64,000 bases of DNA, from contig OZ024897.1 in NCBI GenBank assembly GCA_964017195.1, positions 7,453,951 through 7,517,950 on the forward strand, read 5' to 3'. A model generated the notes under the pieces. It was not told the DNA's origin, did no database searches, and saw only the letters and a list, made by a program, of their open reading frames with translations. Both the position numbers and the translations under genes were made by a program. Origin of the DNA: Siderastrea radians. Its lineage: Eukaryota > Cnidaria > Anthozoa > Scleractinia > Rhizangiidae. This document shows positions 43,148 through 54,103 of this stretch, piece by piece. Positions within the stretch are counted from its first letter, which is position 1, and every line of letters begins with the position of its first letter.

Positions 43148-45430
43148 ATGATGAAGTTCTTGGTTTTGCAGGGTATTCTGACCGCTTTGTTCCTCGACAT
43201 TGGACAGGTAACTTTGCTGCCTTTTATGTCAGTTTTCCTATGTAATTCCTGATGCTTAATAAATTCCTCGCGCAACCTCATCTGTCTTAATTCGACTTAG
43301 TGTTGAAGGTGGCAAGTCTAACAAAACATTTTCAAACGAAAATGTTCCATGTAAGACTAAAACACAAATTGTACGCGTGATAGTCTGTTAATTCATAGGA
43401 TCTTTTTGTGAGAGACTAGCTCCGGGGAAGCTGGTGATCGATACGATTTCGTTTAGTGCGTCAGTTAAACGGAAAAGCGAAATTATTTTTTTTTACAAAC
43501 GAAAGACAAAAACAGAAGTGTTTGATTGTACAAAACGCCGGAAAATGAACCGAACCACCTAAAAATTTTACTGAATAGCTTTCATATGAACGACAACACT
43601 TGGAATTGCAATTGGTTTGCTTCTACCGAAGGCCCGAATCTTAATTAAGGTCGTTTCTCGTACTGAAGATGCCAAAAAAGCGTGGTTTTGGACGTTAAAA
43701 GTCTACAACTTTTTCTCGTTTAATTTCCCCAATTTATTAAATTAAAAATTAGTTTAACCCTTCAACAACAAAAATCCGCTTCAGTAAATTAGAAACGAGT
43801 GCTTTAGGTACTGCAAAATGATCGTTTTAGTCAGTACAAATTTACCAAATTCAAGCCTTTTCTCTGTAATTGCGGCGCTTTCATTGAGCGTTTATGCTTG
43901 AATAGCCCGCCATCGGTGTCTCATTGATATGCGCGTATGTCTGGTCATTCTGCCCGATGCAGAACCACCTAAAAATTTTACTGAAGAGAGAACTTAGAAG
44001 TATTTTCAAATAAGCCTTAAATATTCCATTGCTTCTGCTCTCAGATTTAACGCTAGTTTAGAAACATCTCTCCCTTTTCTAGTCTACTATGTGGTTTTTA
44101 TTTTGTATTTTTGTATTTCGCTTATTCCTAGCCAGTCGAAGGCGACATTATGGCGGTCATGAGGCCAGGTGAGAAGCGAGGTAAACGGGTGATGCTGGCT
44201 GAAGGTAAGTTTGTTTTTCATTGCTTTGAACTACGACTGCACACTCCAAATCTCGGATGCACAATCCATACATTTAAATACAGTCAACCTCGTTCCCAGG
44301 ACTTTTCCCTTTTTTTAAATTGGATATGTAGGAAAATAAAAAAAAAGGAAACGTCCTGGTAGCGAGGTTGAACCCCTCTTAAATCTTGAAGATACAACCT
44401 CAGAACTTTTAAAAATTGGCCCAATGTTTTTAAGTTGTAGTCCTTCTCCCTTATCACCTCCCCATTGGGGAGGGGGGGGGGGGGCAGCATTTTACCCATG
44501 TTTGGGTATAGGGTTTCCCCTGAGGGTAAGAAAACCTTTGCTAAACACTGTATAAGCCATATTTAACGACGACAATCGTACTGACCATACCCTGTTTAGG
44601 ACAAGCTCAGACCCTGCTTAGGACAGTCTCCCATAAACAAAATTGTACACCCTGGTTAGGATAGAGAGGCCAAAAACCATACCCATGCACCGGCACGTCC
44701 CCGTATAGGCCACATAAGGGAAAACCACCCCCCTTTTTTCACTGAGGCCAAAGGCACCTATTGATGGTTTCGCTGCACTAAGTAGTGTCGATAAACAAAA
44801 TAGCACCATCATTTTTTAGATTTTTGTTAATGTAAATGTGACTTATGGCTTTTCAAAGTGTTCCCAAAAAAGCTGGCTTAATTCCTTTAATAATTATGAA
44901 ATAAAGCTAACTAAGGGTAACGTCGTTTTAGAAATGTTGTACACAATTACTCTTTTTTCCAACGATATAACGATTTACTTATAGAAGATTTTAGCTTAAC
45001 TTAACTAGATTATTTTTAATGCTCTTATTCTTCCATTGAACCACTTTATGTAATTTTTACTTGCCAGTGTCTTACGTAGCATGAGTAGTTTAGGAGGGCC
45101 ACAAGTTGCTCAGTTGATGATACTCTCATGTGTTACCTTCTCTAAAAAAAGTTGATTTATTTTATTTATACACTTGTTCACATAACTTCATCTAGAACAG
45201 ATACGCGACCAGTCAGGGAGCGTGTTGCCTAATCAGTTTTTTTTTTGTTTTGTTTTCGATATTGATTATTTTTCTTCTCTCCAGCTTGCCCTAAACCCTG
45301 CCTGGTCAACATTGTAGCTTGTGTCAGGAACCATTGCAGGCCCAACCCTTGCCCTAAAGACAAACCGGTATGCAAAGTTTGTCAATGCAGCGCTTGTTAT
45401 GCCACGTGTGAGGAGCCATTAATCGGCTGA
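43148..45430 (+). CDS. A4: secreted ten-cysteine peptide gene (SCRiP-like), subfamily A
   Basis: Exons 43,148-43,207 (signal peptide, 20 codons), 44,132-44,204 (24 codons plus 1 base) and 45,285-45,430 (ten-Cys part, stop TGA). Phases agree with A2 and A3. Exon 2 is the longest of the three propeptides; it contains the basic string E-K-R-G-K-R in its middle and ends in Glu where A2 has Lys and A3 has Arg, so the processing site may have moved. The mature part is close to A2 and shares its tail, but a Pro next to the fourth Cys is His and a Gly is Ser. All ten cysteines are kept. AATAAA at 45,525-45,530. Intron 1 holds about 350 bp of extra sequence (43,620-43,985) not found in A2. Confidence 0.73.
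44472..44755. repeat. ACCCTGTTTAGGACA repeat element, copy 4 (A4 intron 2), internally deleted
   Basis: Begins with a G run (44,472-44,484) and 'cccatgtttgggtatagg', then jumps to the later part of the element ('aagccatatttaacgacgac'). Two or three motif copies remain. Confidence 0.7.
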
Positions 45431-45524
45431 GGCAGACCTTGCAAAGGTGCTAAAGAGACAGAGAAATGCGACTGACCTGACAGGAAATGGCATATATGTA
45501 GTCTTTGTGGACAACTAGAGTAGA

Positions 45525-45530
45525 AATAAA
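45525..45530 (+). terminator. Poly(A) signal of A4
   Basis: AATAAA in the conserved context shared with A2 and A3, about 95 bp after the stop. Confidence 0.7.
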
Positions 45531-45769
45531 AGCAGTAAAATGACAAAGAGTATAATGATAATTGGGGGTGGGAGATATATGTGTGTTTTGTTGGGGGTTA
45601 GCAGTGACGCATCCAGTAGTTTGTGTAACATGAGGTTCCGGAGTAAAAGCAAGGGTGTAGGGCGATGGAATGGCGGGGGTGAGGGGGGGGGGGGGGGAGG
45701 AGAAAAATGGTACATAACACCGGTGCCACTTTCACATCGGTGTGAGTTCAGCCCCTGAAAAAAGCTTTA

Positions 45770-46990
45770 GTCATAAAAAGAGCGCAACTTGTTTGAATAT
45801 AAAGTCGCGTTCCGCAGACGACGGTAAAATTCCTCAAAGACTTGGTAAAGTTCTGTAGGTTTCTCGCGCTCATGCCACGCTCAAAATCTTTATTTTGAGT
45901 GTGGCATGATTTTATCTTTAAGGAACAAGAATAAACAACTATTGAATTAATATGATTAGCACCTCGCTTTACTGTTAATATATAACAACATAATTATGAA
46001 AACAGCTATGAACAATGCGATTACCGTGCCACGGTATTTGTCGCTGCTTTATTGTTCGGCGTTCATAAAGAAAGAGAAATTTGATACTAAAAGAAAGAGG
46101 GTATATGTTGAGCACTTTCGGTTTGTTGGATTTCACGTCGCATATCGATGGTACAAGACGGGCTAATCTGTAAATAGTTATTGTGATAATTACAAAAGTG
46201 CCGTGTTACGTATTGGTGACTCAGCAACGCATTTTGGTGCCAAATTAACTTTGGGCGCAAAAAAGGAAAGAAAAATTAAAAAACAATTTCGGCTTGTTAG
46301 ATTTCACGTGGCATATAGATGGGAGTAGCAGCTGGGCTTTCTTGCCTCTTATGCCTCGCGCCACACGGCAAGCAAAAACGACCTGTTGGTTTAGTCGGCT
46401 ACTTGATTACGGAAAAGCGCACATGTCGGCCTCTCGCTTTAACATTATGAATAGAAGACGAGCCACGACACACAACAGGTGAAAAAGACCTCCTCTCTTT
46501 CTCATCTCTGCTTGTTGTAAGAAAGCGGACAGCCCCCAGCTGTAGCAATCTGCATAGAAGAAGAACCACACAAAACACACCGGCCAATAAAGACCTGCTC
46601 GTTTTGTCCGCTTCTTGATTCGACAAAGCGGACAGTGTCTGGTTGTGATACTCTGACAACAAGACAAGCAAACCCAAACAGCAGGCAAAAACGAGCTGTT
46701 GCTTCTGTCGGCTGCCATATGTGACAAAGCGGACAACTCCTCTGGTTGTAATCCTCTGAACACAACACGGAGGAGAGACAAGCCACAAGAGAGCAGAAAA
46801 AAAAACTTGAACAACAAAATGCACGGAAAAACGAACACCCTTTGACCAAATGATAAATTATAGTGACTGCTCTGACTACAAGACAAACTAGACCCGACTA
46901 GATTAGAATTTCAGGGTAGCCTGTCTTTTTCTTTTTCCTGTTAGAATGCTCGCCCTCCGCTTTAGGTTTATTTTCCACCTTGGGGCGGGC
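45770..46990. repeat. A-gene 3' flank block, copy 3 (right edge of the cluster)
   Basis: Matches the flanks after A2 and A3, including the AGCGGACA sub-repeats. Homology to the cluster stops near 46,990, which marks its right border. Confidence 0.7.
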
Positions 46991-47039
46991 TTTTTTTCAG
47001 CGAACTGAACACAAAGTTAGCTTTGTAGAGACCAGAAAC

Positions 47040-48600
47040 TGGCAAAGTCTCAACGAGATTTTCATTCTCTGACTTATTGAGACAGATGGAGTAAGTTGAC
47101 AGAAAACTATCTTTAACCATCTTTGAGTTTTCCATATATACAGTTAATTGATTGAGTGTTCTAGAATATCATCCCTGCCACATGTGCACGCGCCACGTAA
47201 GAGAGCGCGTGCCAGTTAAGTGACAGGTGCTGAAGTGGTTTTCTTCCTTACAAGGAAGAAAAACCACACCTTTGACTTATTTTAAGTTAGAAATCTACCG
47301 TAAAAATCAAAACTGTGCATAGTCTCCAAAAGATTTTTTCGGAATGATTCTAACCTATAACTCCGGCTGACAGAAAAGTTGGGAAAAGTTGTTATTGCAA
47401 AACAAAGAAGTTGAAGTTAGTATGTCTCAATGTGATGGAATCTTCTACGACTTTGCAAGCTAATTGGGATTTGCGCATAAACAAAGAGGCCTGACACAAT
47501 GGTCCTAATTACGCGACAATCAAACAATGGGTTGGGTGGTGATCTTGAAACTAAAACAAAAATTTTGTAAATTCAACACCTTACAAGTGACTCAAGTGCT
47601 ACACATTATATTTTATTTATCCTTCTTTGAAAAGCACCTTTGTTTTTCATGTTTTCTAGAAATAAAATTTCAAACACAGACCACAAAAGACTGTTTAAAT
47701 TGTTTCCTTGCAGAAAAGAATGGACTGAAAGGACGGACAAAGGGGTGAAAAGATTTCTAAATTAAGACATAAAGAAACGTAGCTCCGTTAATCTCACAAA
47801 TTTCTAAACACCCTTTGTCTTCACCATAGCAACTATTTTTCTATTGTACTCCATAATGTCTCAAAGGTATCAACATTGAATGAAAACAAACATAAGTTAT
47901 GACTTATGACAACTTATGACGTGGAAATCTGGTCTTGTAATTGCAGTTGTTTTGGTTTGCGAGTAGACACTGACCTTGGCACGCGTACGCGCGCCACTTG
48001 CTTCGAACAGGTGCTTGAGTGAGTTCTAGAATTTGAAATGAACAACCACGGCACGCGCTAAAGATACCAGTGTCTTCTTACTTTAGGAAAAGGATCAAAA
48101 GACATAAAATAAAGGAACGTAACAGCCATCATCTCACAAATTTCTAACTACACACTGTGGCCTCTTTAGCAATCGACTTAAAAAATGAAGAAATCGTTTT
48201 TTTTTAACTTTTAAATTAGAAAACTGTTGTAGTTTTCTTCTCATTAAAGGCAAATACATGGTAGGTAACTTGAAATTGACTGTTGGCACACGTACCCGTG
48301 GCACATGCTTCGAACAGGTGCTTCAGTGGGTTCTAGAGTCTTGAACTATGAACAGTGGGGGAACGCGACAAAAATACGAGTGAATTTCAGTTGAAGTGAA
48401 AAAAGGGAAAAGATTTCAAGCAAATTCCAGGGATGCTATCACTTTTTTATTTTATTTTCCGTCTGTCTCCATCCCCGCCATTTTTACACTGAACTCAACT
48501 GCATGGTTGCTAACTAGAATGGACCTCGACACGCGTATGCGGGCCTTATGCTTCATTTGAACAGGTGCTTGAGTGGTTTCTAGAGACTAGATTGTTCAGT
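47040..48600. repeat. Degenerate tandem repeats with ACGCGTACGCG and CAGGTG motifs
   Basis: Four blocks at about 47,165, 47,965, 48,285 and 48,525 share a CACGCGTAYGCG-like word, then 'gcttcgaacaggtgcttgag' and 'gttctagag'. A linked word 'aatctcacaaatttctaa' follows the first two. Each block has an E-box (CAGGTG). No coding sequence is seen. Confidence 0.6.
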
Positions 48601-48755
48601 CTTGGGGACAGATGTCTCTCGAGTTTCACGCTCTTTTTCCCGAATGCTCAGTTGTAGTCGCAATTTAAGCAATTGCGAATTGTTAAGCCTAAGTTCATCT
48701 TAACCCTTTTACGGGTTACGGATGAACTCAATAAATTGGCCTGCTCCCAATGTAT

Positions 48756-48955
48756 GGGTCCTCATAGCTCAGTTTGTAGAGCACTGCAGCGAGAACGCAG
48801 AGGCCACGGGTCCCAATCCCGTTGAAGTCACGAAAAATTTTTCTTTCGAGCTTAATTTGCAATTGCTTACCATGGCAATCACACTCGGCTTCATATCTTT
48901 ATTTCATTATTTTCGCAGTTCACATCATTTCAGACAAAAACAAAAACACCTATTA
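48756..48955 (+). mobile_element. tRNA-derived SINE
   Basis: 'catagctcagtttgtagagc' is a tRNA A-box and D-arm, and 'gggtcccaatccc' is the B-box about 35 bp later. The tail ends in 'ttattttcgcagttcacatc', typical of coral SINEs as I know them. Translation gives the well-known false-protein pattern IAQFVEHC...GPNPVE, which should not be annotated as a gene. The anticodon loop is not canonical, so this is not a functional tRNA. Confidence 0.75.
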
Positions 48956-49424
48956 TTTAAATGATCCACAGCCTCATCTACCGATTCAAAAGTTAGAGCC
49001 ACCTTGTACTACAGATGGCTTTCTTCTAGATCTTATTACTTTTTATTATTTTTTGTCATGTAATATAATTAACACACGGCTCTCTAGAACCTTCTATTAT
49101 GATGAGATTCCGTGATTAAGTAACGATGATGTATGTATGTATGAAAGGTGCTCTTTCAGTTGCTTTTATGCCATACTTTAAGATTTCATCCAAAGAATCA
49201 AGCATTAGAATCACCTTTTACGGCAAAATAAACATCAGGAAACAATTCTTGATAGCTTTTAGTGAAATGATTTTACTGTTACGATTTCATCGGCAGAATC
49301 AAAATGAAAAGCCTCAGTTTCCCTGTCTAAAGCATTGACTCTGAAAAGGAAAGAAGCGAAAAGGGCACATGCTTGGGGACACCGTGTATTCATGATTCTG
49401 CATCAGTTAGGTCTCTTATACCAG

Positions 49425-50598
49425 GAGGGGGTGGATAGGGGTATGCAAATCCGCCGATCTGTTCTATTTTTTGGTCCGATCCGTCGATCCGACATTATTT
49501 TCGTTCAAATCCGGATCCGCATTTCTTAAAAACTTTCCGTGGTTTAAATATACTGCATATGGGTCTGATTTGTTTTCTTTTTCTTCTGCAGTATTTAGGT
49601 TTTACCCGAAGTTTTCTGTCCTTGCTAGTGATTGAGAAAGTAGCGTTATAGCATTACAAAATGAAGTTAATAAATACTTTGACAAGTTGTTCTGCAATCG
49701 CAACCTTCTTCGGGACTTAGGTATTCAGAAGTTTTCGCGACAGCTTCGTAAATTCTAGCATGAAAAAATGGACATTGGTGTGTTTCTACGCACAATTCAG
49801 CTTTGAATTATCAAATAGTCTGCGAGCATGTAATAAAACCAAATCGACAGTGTAATGATTTTGGATAATTTGGAATGCAAGTATCTGGTATGGCGTTTAA
49901 AGGTTTTGTTGTCTCTTTAGCTTACAGCACGTCTTAAAGTAGGCAGTACTCAACTTTTTTAAGAATTACTTTGCTTACCGGCAAGTTTTTCCACGGTATC
50001 ACCTTGGGCCTCTTGAGTCCATGATCTCCAATTTTTTTTATCACAGTATACATTTCATTCTGTTCTTGATAAAGTGGTCACTACAACCTAGTCATGGGCT
50101 TTCTGACCTTTCCACTTGCCAAAAAAGACGGCCAAGTGGCTTGCCTATCTCCATTGCAAACTGCATTTGTTTTCCGGCTTAGATATAGTGTTTCATTTGC
50201 CAATAGTTTGAGTCACAGTTAATCTTAGCATTAAATATGAGGGGGCAAAGTGTAAGCTGCATTCAGTTTATCGAGTCCCCGATCAATTTGTAAATCTAGC
50301 ATAACGGTCCAGTGGATGTGATTGCATAACACGTTATGCCGAGAAAAAAAAAATGAAACTGAAAAAATTAGTCGACAAAACACCAAAATACCGACCAAGG
50401 CCGACTGAAAATTAATGATCCGGTCCAGAATCCGAACTTCTACACATACAGAGACCGGAATCCCGGCTAAAATTTTCAGCTGATCCGCGATCCACGGTAT
50501 TTTTCAAATCCGCGAATCCCGGCGCTTAATCTTTAACTAAAATCCACAATCAAACAAAACGCCAAATCCGCCGGTCCGCAAAGCTATCCACTCCCCTC
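49425..50598. mobile_element. Non-autonomous DNA transposon (1,174 bp)
   Basis: Left end GAGGGGGTGGATAG and right end CTATCCACTCCCCTC are inverted copies with a one-base slip. The hexamer TACCAG flanks both ends (49,419-49,424 and 50,599-50,604). Subterminal regions on both sides are rich in 'aaatccg' and 'gatccg' words in opposite orientation. There is no transposase-size ORF, so it must depend on an enzyme in trans. Confidence 0.85.
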
Positions 50599-50604
50599 TA
50601 CCAG

Positions 50605-53600
50605 AGTTCGGACCCTTATTTCCATAAACAAAACAACTTTTAATGGGTGAAATTAGTCTGTTTTAATGGTTTGATTACAAAGAAAACAAAACGATTCCAT
50701 AAAATAGCATCAAATAGAATCATCCGTAAGAACCTTCTTATACCAAACCCGATTATACGTTAAGGGGAGCCAAGGCAAATAATTTTTAAAGTGACATCGA
50801 AAGTTGTTAACACGAAATGCAAGACACTAGCGAAATGCAGTATTTTCCTTAGATATGAGAGATAACATTGACACTCAATTATGTGGAATACAACTTAACT
50901 CTTTTAAACTCAAGTGTTTTAAACTGCTTTAGAAAACTCTTGTTTCCAAGCCGAACACAATGTTCCGAAGGCTTAAAGTTGCTATTGTTTAACTTTTTGT
51001 GCCGTGCTAAGCTAAGAGAAGCATTTCAAAAGGTCTTGCTTTAATTGTTTCCTGTCTCGCATAATTAATGCTTTCGTTGAAAAGTTTTAAGTGTTTATGT
51101 CTTGGAATGCACAATCAAAAGTAGAAATGTGAAGAAAAATCGAAAGGATTAACTAAAACACCAGACCCGTGTACAATTTCCGTGAGGTGAATGACTCTTT
51201 AAGGACTTTTATTTTGGTTGAATGTGGAATGTTATTTTTCCTTTTATAAAACTGACTAACTGACAAAGTTGGACTGAAAACCTTTTACCCTAAATTGCGT
51301 GTGCAAGTAACATTACACGCCTGATCAAGTGCTTTATATTTTTCTTTGATTAAATGATTTAAAAATATCTGAAACAGAGAAAGGCTTGTCAGACGTTTGT
51401 TTCGATTTTTTTTGTCTTTCTTGACAGAAATTGGCAGAGAAGACCTTATTCAGCAAACACTACGGGTCAAAAAGGTTAAGACAGAGTTTAACCTTTTTCT
51501 TTGATAGAGTCTGCAGCCGGATAAAGTCGCAAAGTGTGACCGTTTAAATGAAAGCTATTGAGCAGTACTTTCATGTAGAGCTGTTTACTGATAGTAACTT
51601 TTGAGTCTGTTGATGAAATACCCAAGTATCACATTCAAATGAAAGCTCCCGTCGGCAATACGTGTCTGCCGCGATTCTACGTTTATGCCTAAAAGAATGT
51701 TTGTAAAAATGCCGAAATTTGAGATTTGTTTTCAAGTTCTAACTTGTCCACTTTTGAGACTGAAAGGGTTAAAACAAGATAATCACGCTTTTAACGCCCA
51801 TTAACAACGGCTTCCTAAAGCTGGACGCGTACGTGTCCAAAAACCGCACGAAAGTGACGTAAAAATACACACAAACAAAGAAACCAAGCGACCATAATAG
51901 GGAAAAATGGCAAAAATTTAGATGATTGCCTTAGCTTCCGTCGAAAGTAGGCTGTGCCGAAAGGAAAATCAAACAAAATCGTAAACCACAAAGCAACAAA
52001 CAAAAAGATTAGAAATGATATTAATTATATAAACAAGTTCATTATGTATATTTGCATACATTTATTTTATTTTTCAGCGAGAAGCACGGTAAAGACAGTT
52101 AGTCCTGTCTTTACTGATATAAGGATGAATGATCATTGAAAATGACTCATTTATTTCATTGACAGTTTTGAAAAAGCTATTAACAACTCAGTGTTTTACA
52201 AGATAACACTGACTAAAATAAGCGTTTAAACAAATAAGTATCGATGGATTAATACTTTGAAACGCATTCGCATTATCTCAACTCCGATTTCTCTTTCTTC
52301 TTCAGTAACTGTTAAAAGCCTTTAGCGTGCTAAACTTGTTAATTCCAATTCTCTCCCACTTTAGCCTGCTGTTAACACGAGGAAACAAGCGAGGTAGTTC
52401 TAGGCAATTTTTCTTGTCCTTTTGGATCTCAGGAGACTTAAATTGGTCGCTCTTTGCACAACTTGGCATTTGAAATCAATGTCGAAGAGTCGCGGCGAGG
52501 CTAAGCTGAGCTTAAGATCTGGAAGATTTGCACAGCCGGAACCGAGAACGCCCGCGTAGTCTGTAATAGTCGGAAGAATACAGTATCTCTTTACAATCCA
52601 TGGAAATGACTGGGAGGTAGGTATATTTTAAACCTTGTTCCGTGCGAAACAACCCTTTTTTTTGTCTGTTTTCCTTAGCGGTTTTAAAGCCGCGCGAAGA
52701 TCGATCTTTCATTTTGCCCTCGACACTGCTCCGAACACTTATCCCAAGTAACACGAGAGTTTCTTGGAAAAGGAGTCGATACGAAGTGTTACAATTGCGC
52801 CATGATTCAATTTTTAATAACTTCTGACAAACATAAGCCTTTCGCGGAAAACCACGCAGGTTAAAAAATTACAGGTATTTAACATCCATTATAAATATTT
52901 TAAACATCGTGAGTTAAACTAGCAACGTGAAGAAAAATTTTAAATTTCGCAATTCGGTGTTTTGTATTGGCCTTAAAATTGGATTAACGTTAGGGTCAAA
53001 AAAATTTATTTCGGTAGGCTGAAAGTTGTCTACGTGAGTGGCGACCTGGCTGTGTTGTTTTAGCGCAATATTTTAATAGGCATCTGTCAATCAGTGGTTA
53101 ATCTAAAGCGAATCAAGTTATTCGTGTGCGCGCTCTTGCATTTTTCATCTAATTTGTTTTTCAGCAAATTTTCCAAAAGGGTTTGATTTATCTCCTGCAT
53201 ACAAAATTACTATTCAAATTATGGTATTTTACTGATTGGTTTTTCGAAGCTGACACGAGACAATAGTAGTGTCAGCATGGTTACACAAAGCATTGTGGTT
53301 GAGCGCATTCTATTCAGTTCGAGTACAAAACAAATTGAAATATCGTTGATTTCTTTTCTCCTAATTTCAGGTTCGGACGTTTTCCCAGTGGACTCGTTGA
53401 ATTTTACCATCTGTCAGAATCTCTGAGCAAGTACAGTACCGGAAATACTCGGTTATGTTGATCTTGTAAATTCGCTTTTGTATTGTGTCGTGTGCGCGTT
53501 CTACTAACCGTCCATTGTCATTCAAATTCATTGTGTAATTCTCTTTTCAAAGCAGAATATCCAAGTAATTCTTTGTCGGATAATTTTGGTGTAATGTTCG

Positions 53601-53845
53601 TTGTTATGGGCTGTCGAAGTCCGCCTCCTTCACACGAAAAACTGATTGTCTACACAATGCCTATTTAAAGACGAACAGGAAATGACAAAAACGTCATTGC
53701 TTATTGCTATCCAAAGACAACTTTGATGGGAATTTGACAGCTGCCTGCCCAATCACCGCGTTAATAGCTTCATTACAGTAATTGAGCAAAACGCCTAAGT
53801 GATTTATGAATGTCCACAACCGAGCGACATTATGTCTCTATGGTG
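50605..53845. other. Upstream region of the T-box gene
   Basis: No coding exon is supported. An inverted 106-bp repeat pair lies at about 51,540-51,650. The sequence is AT-rich with several short homopolymer runs. Frames of about 60-80 codons at 51,815-52,827 overlap on both strands and look random. Confidence 0.5.
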
Positions 53846-53853
53846 TATAAATA
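53846..53853 (+). promoter_or_regulatory. Candidate TATA box of the T-box gene
   Basis: TATAAATA about 250 bp upstream of the ATG. A start near 53,880 would give a 5' UTR of about 225 nt without an obvious upstream ATG in good context. Inferred from sequence only. Confidence 0.4.
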
Positions 53854-54103
53854 AAATCGTTTAATGATTGATTGCAACAGCAAAACTTTACTCTTGAGCT
53901 CGACAGCGCTGTTTATGTGTTTGATTTGGAATCACGTCGAGTTGCGAGTAAATCAGCAGACCCGCCAGGTAAACTCCAAGTAACTTGACCACTTCATTTG
54001 CTGGACAACAAGTTCACAGGTCAATAAAGAGCTCAAATTGCGCGCCGTAGCTTTGCATAAAACACACACAAACCCTCAAGAGCTGTTTAGTTTTGATGCA
54101 ACG

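Noticed and set aside
48758..48830. Functional tRNA gene on the plus strand
   Set aside because: Anticodon stem and loop are not canonical and a SINE tail follows; likewise the minus-strand tRNA-like relics at 23.3 and 40.9 kb do not fold.
48722..48964. 80-codon frame with the IAQFVEHC...GPNPVE pattern
   Set aside because: This is the familiar false translation of a tRNA-derived SINE head (A-box and B-box visible), not a protein gene.
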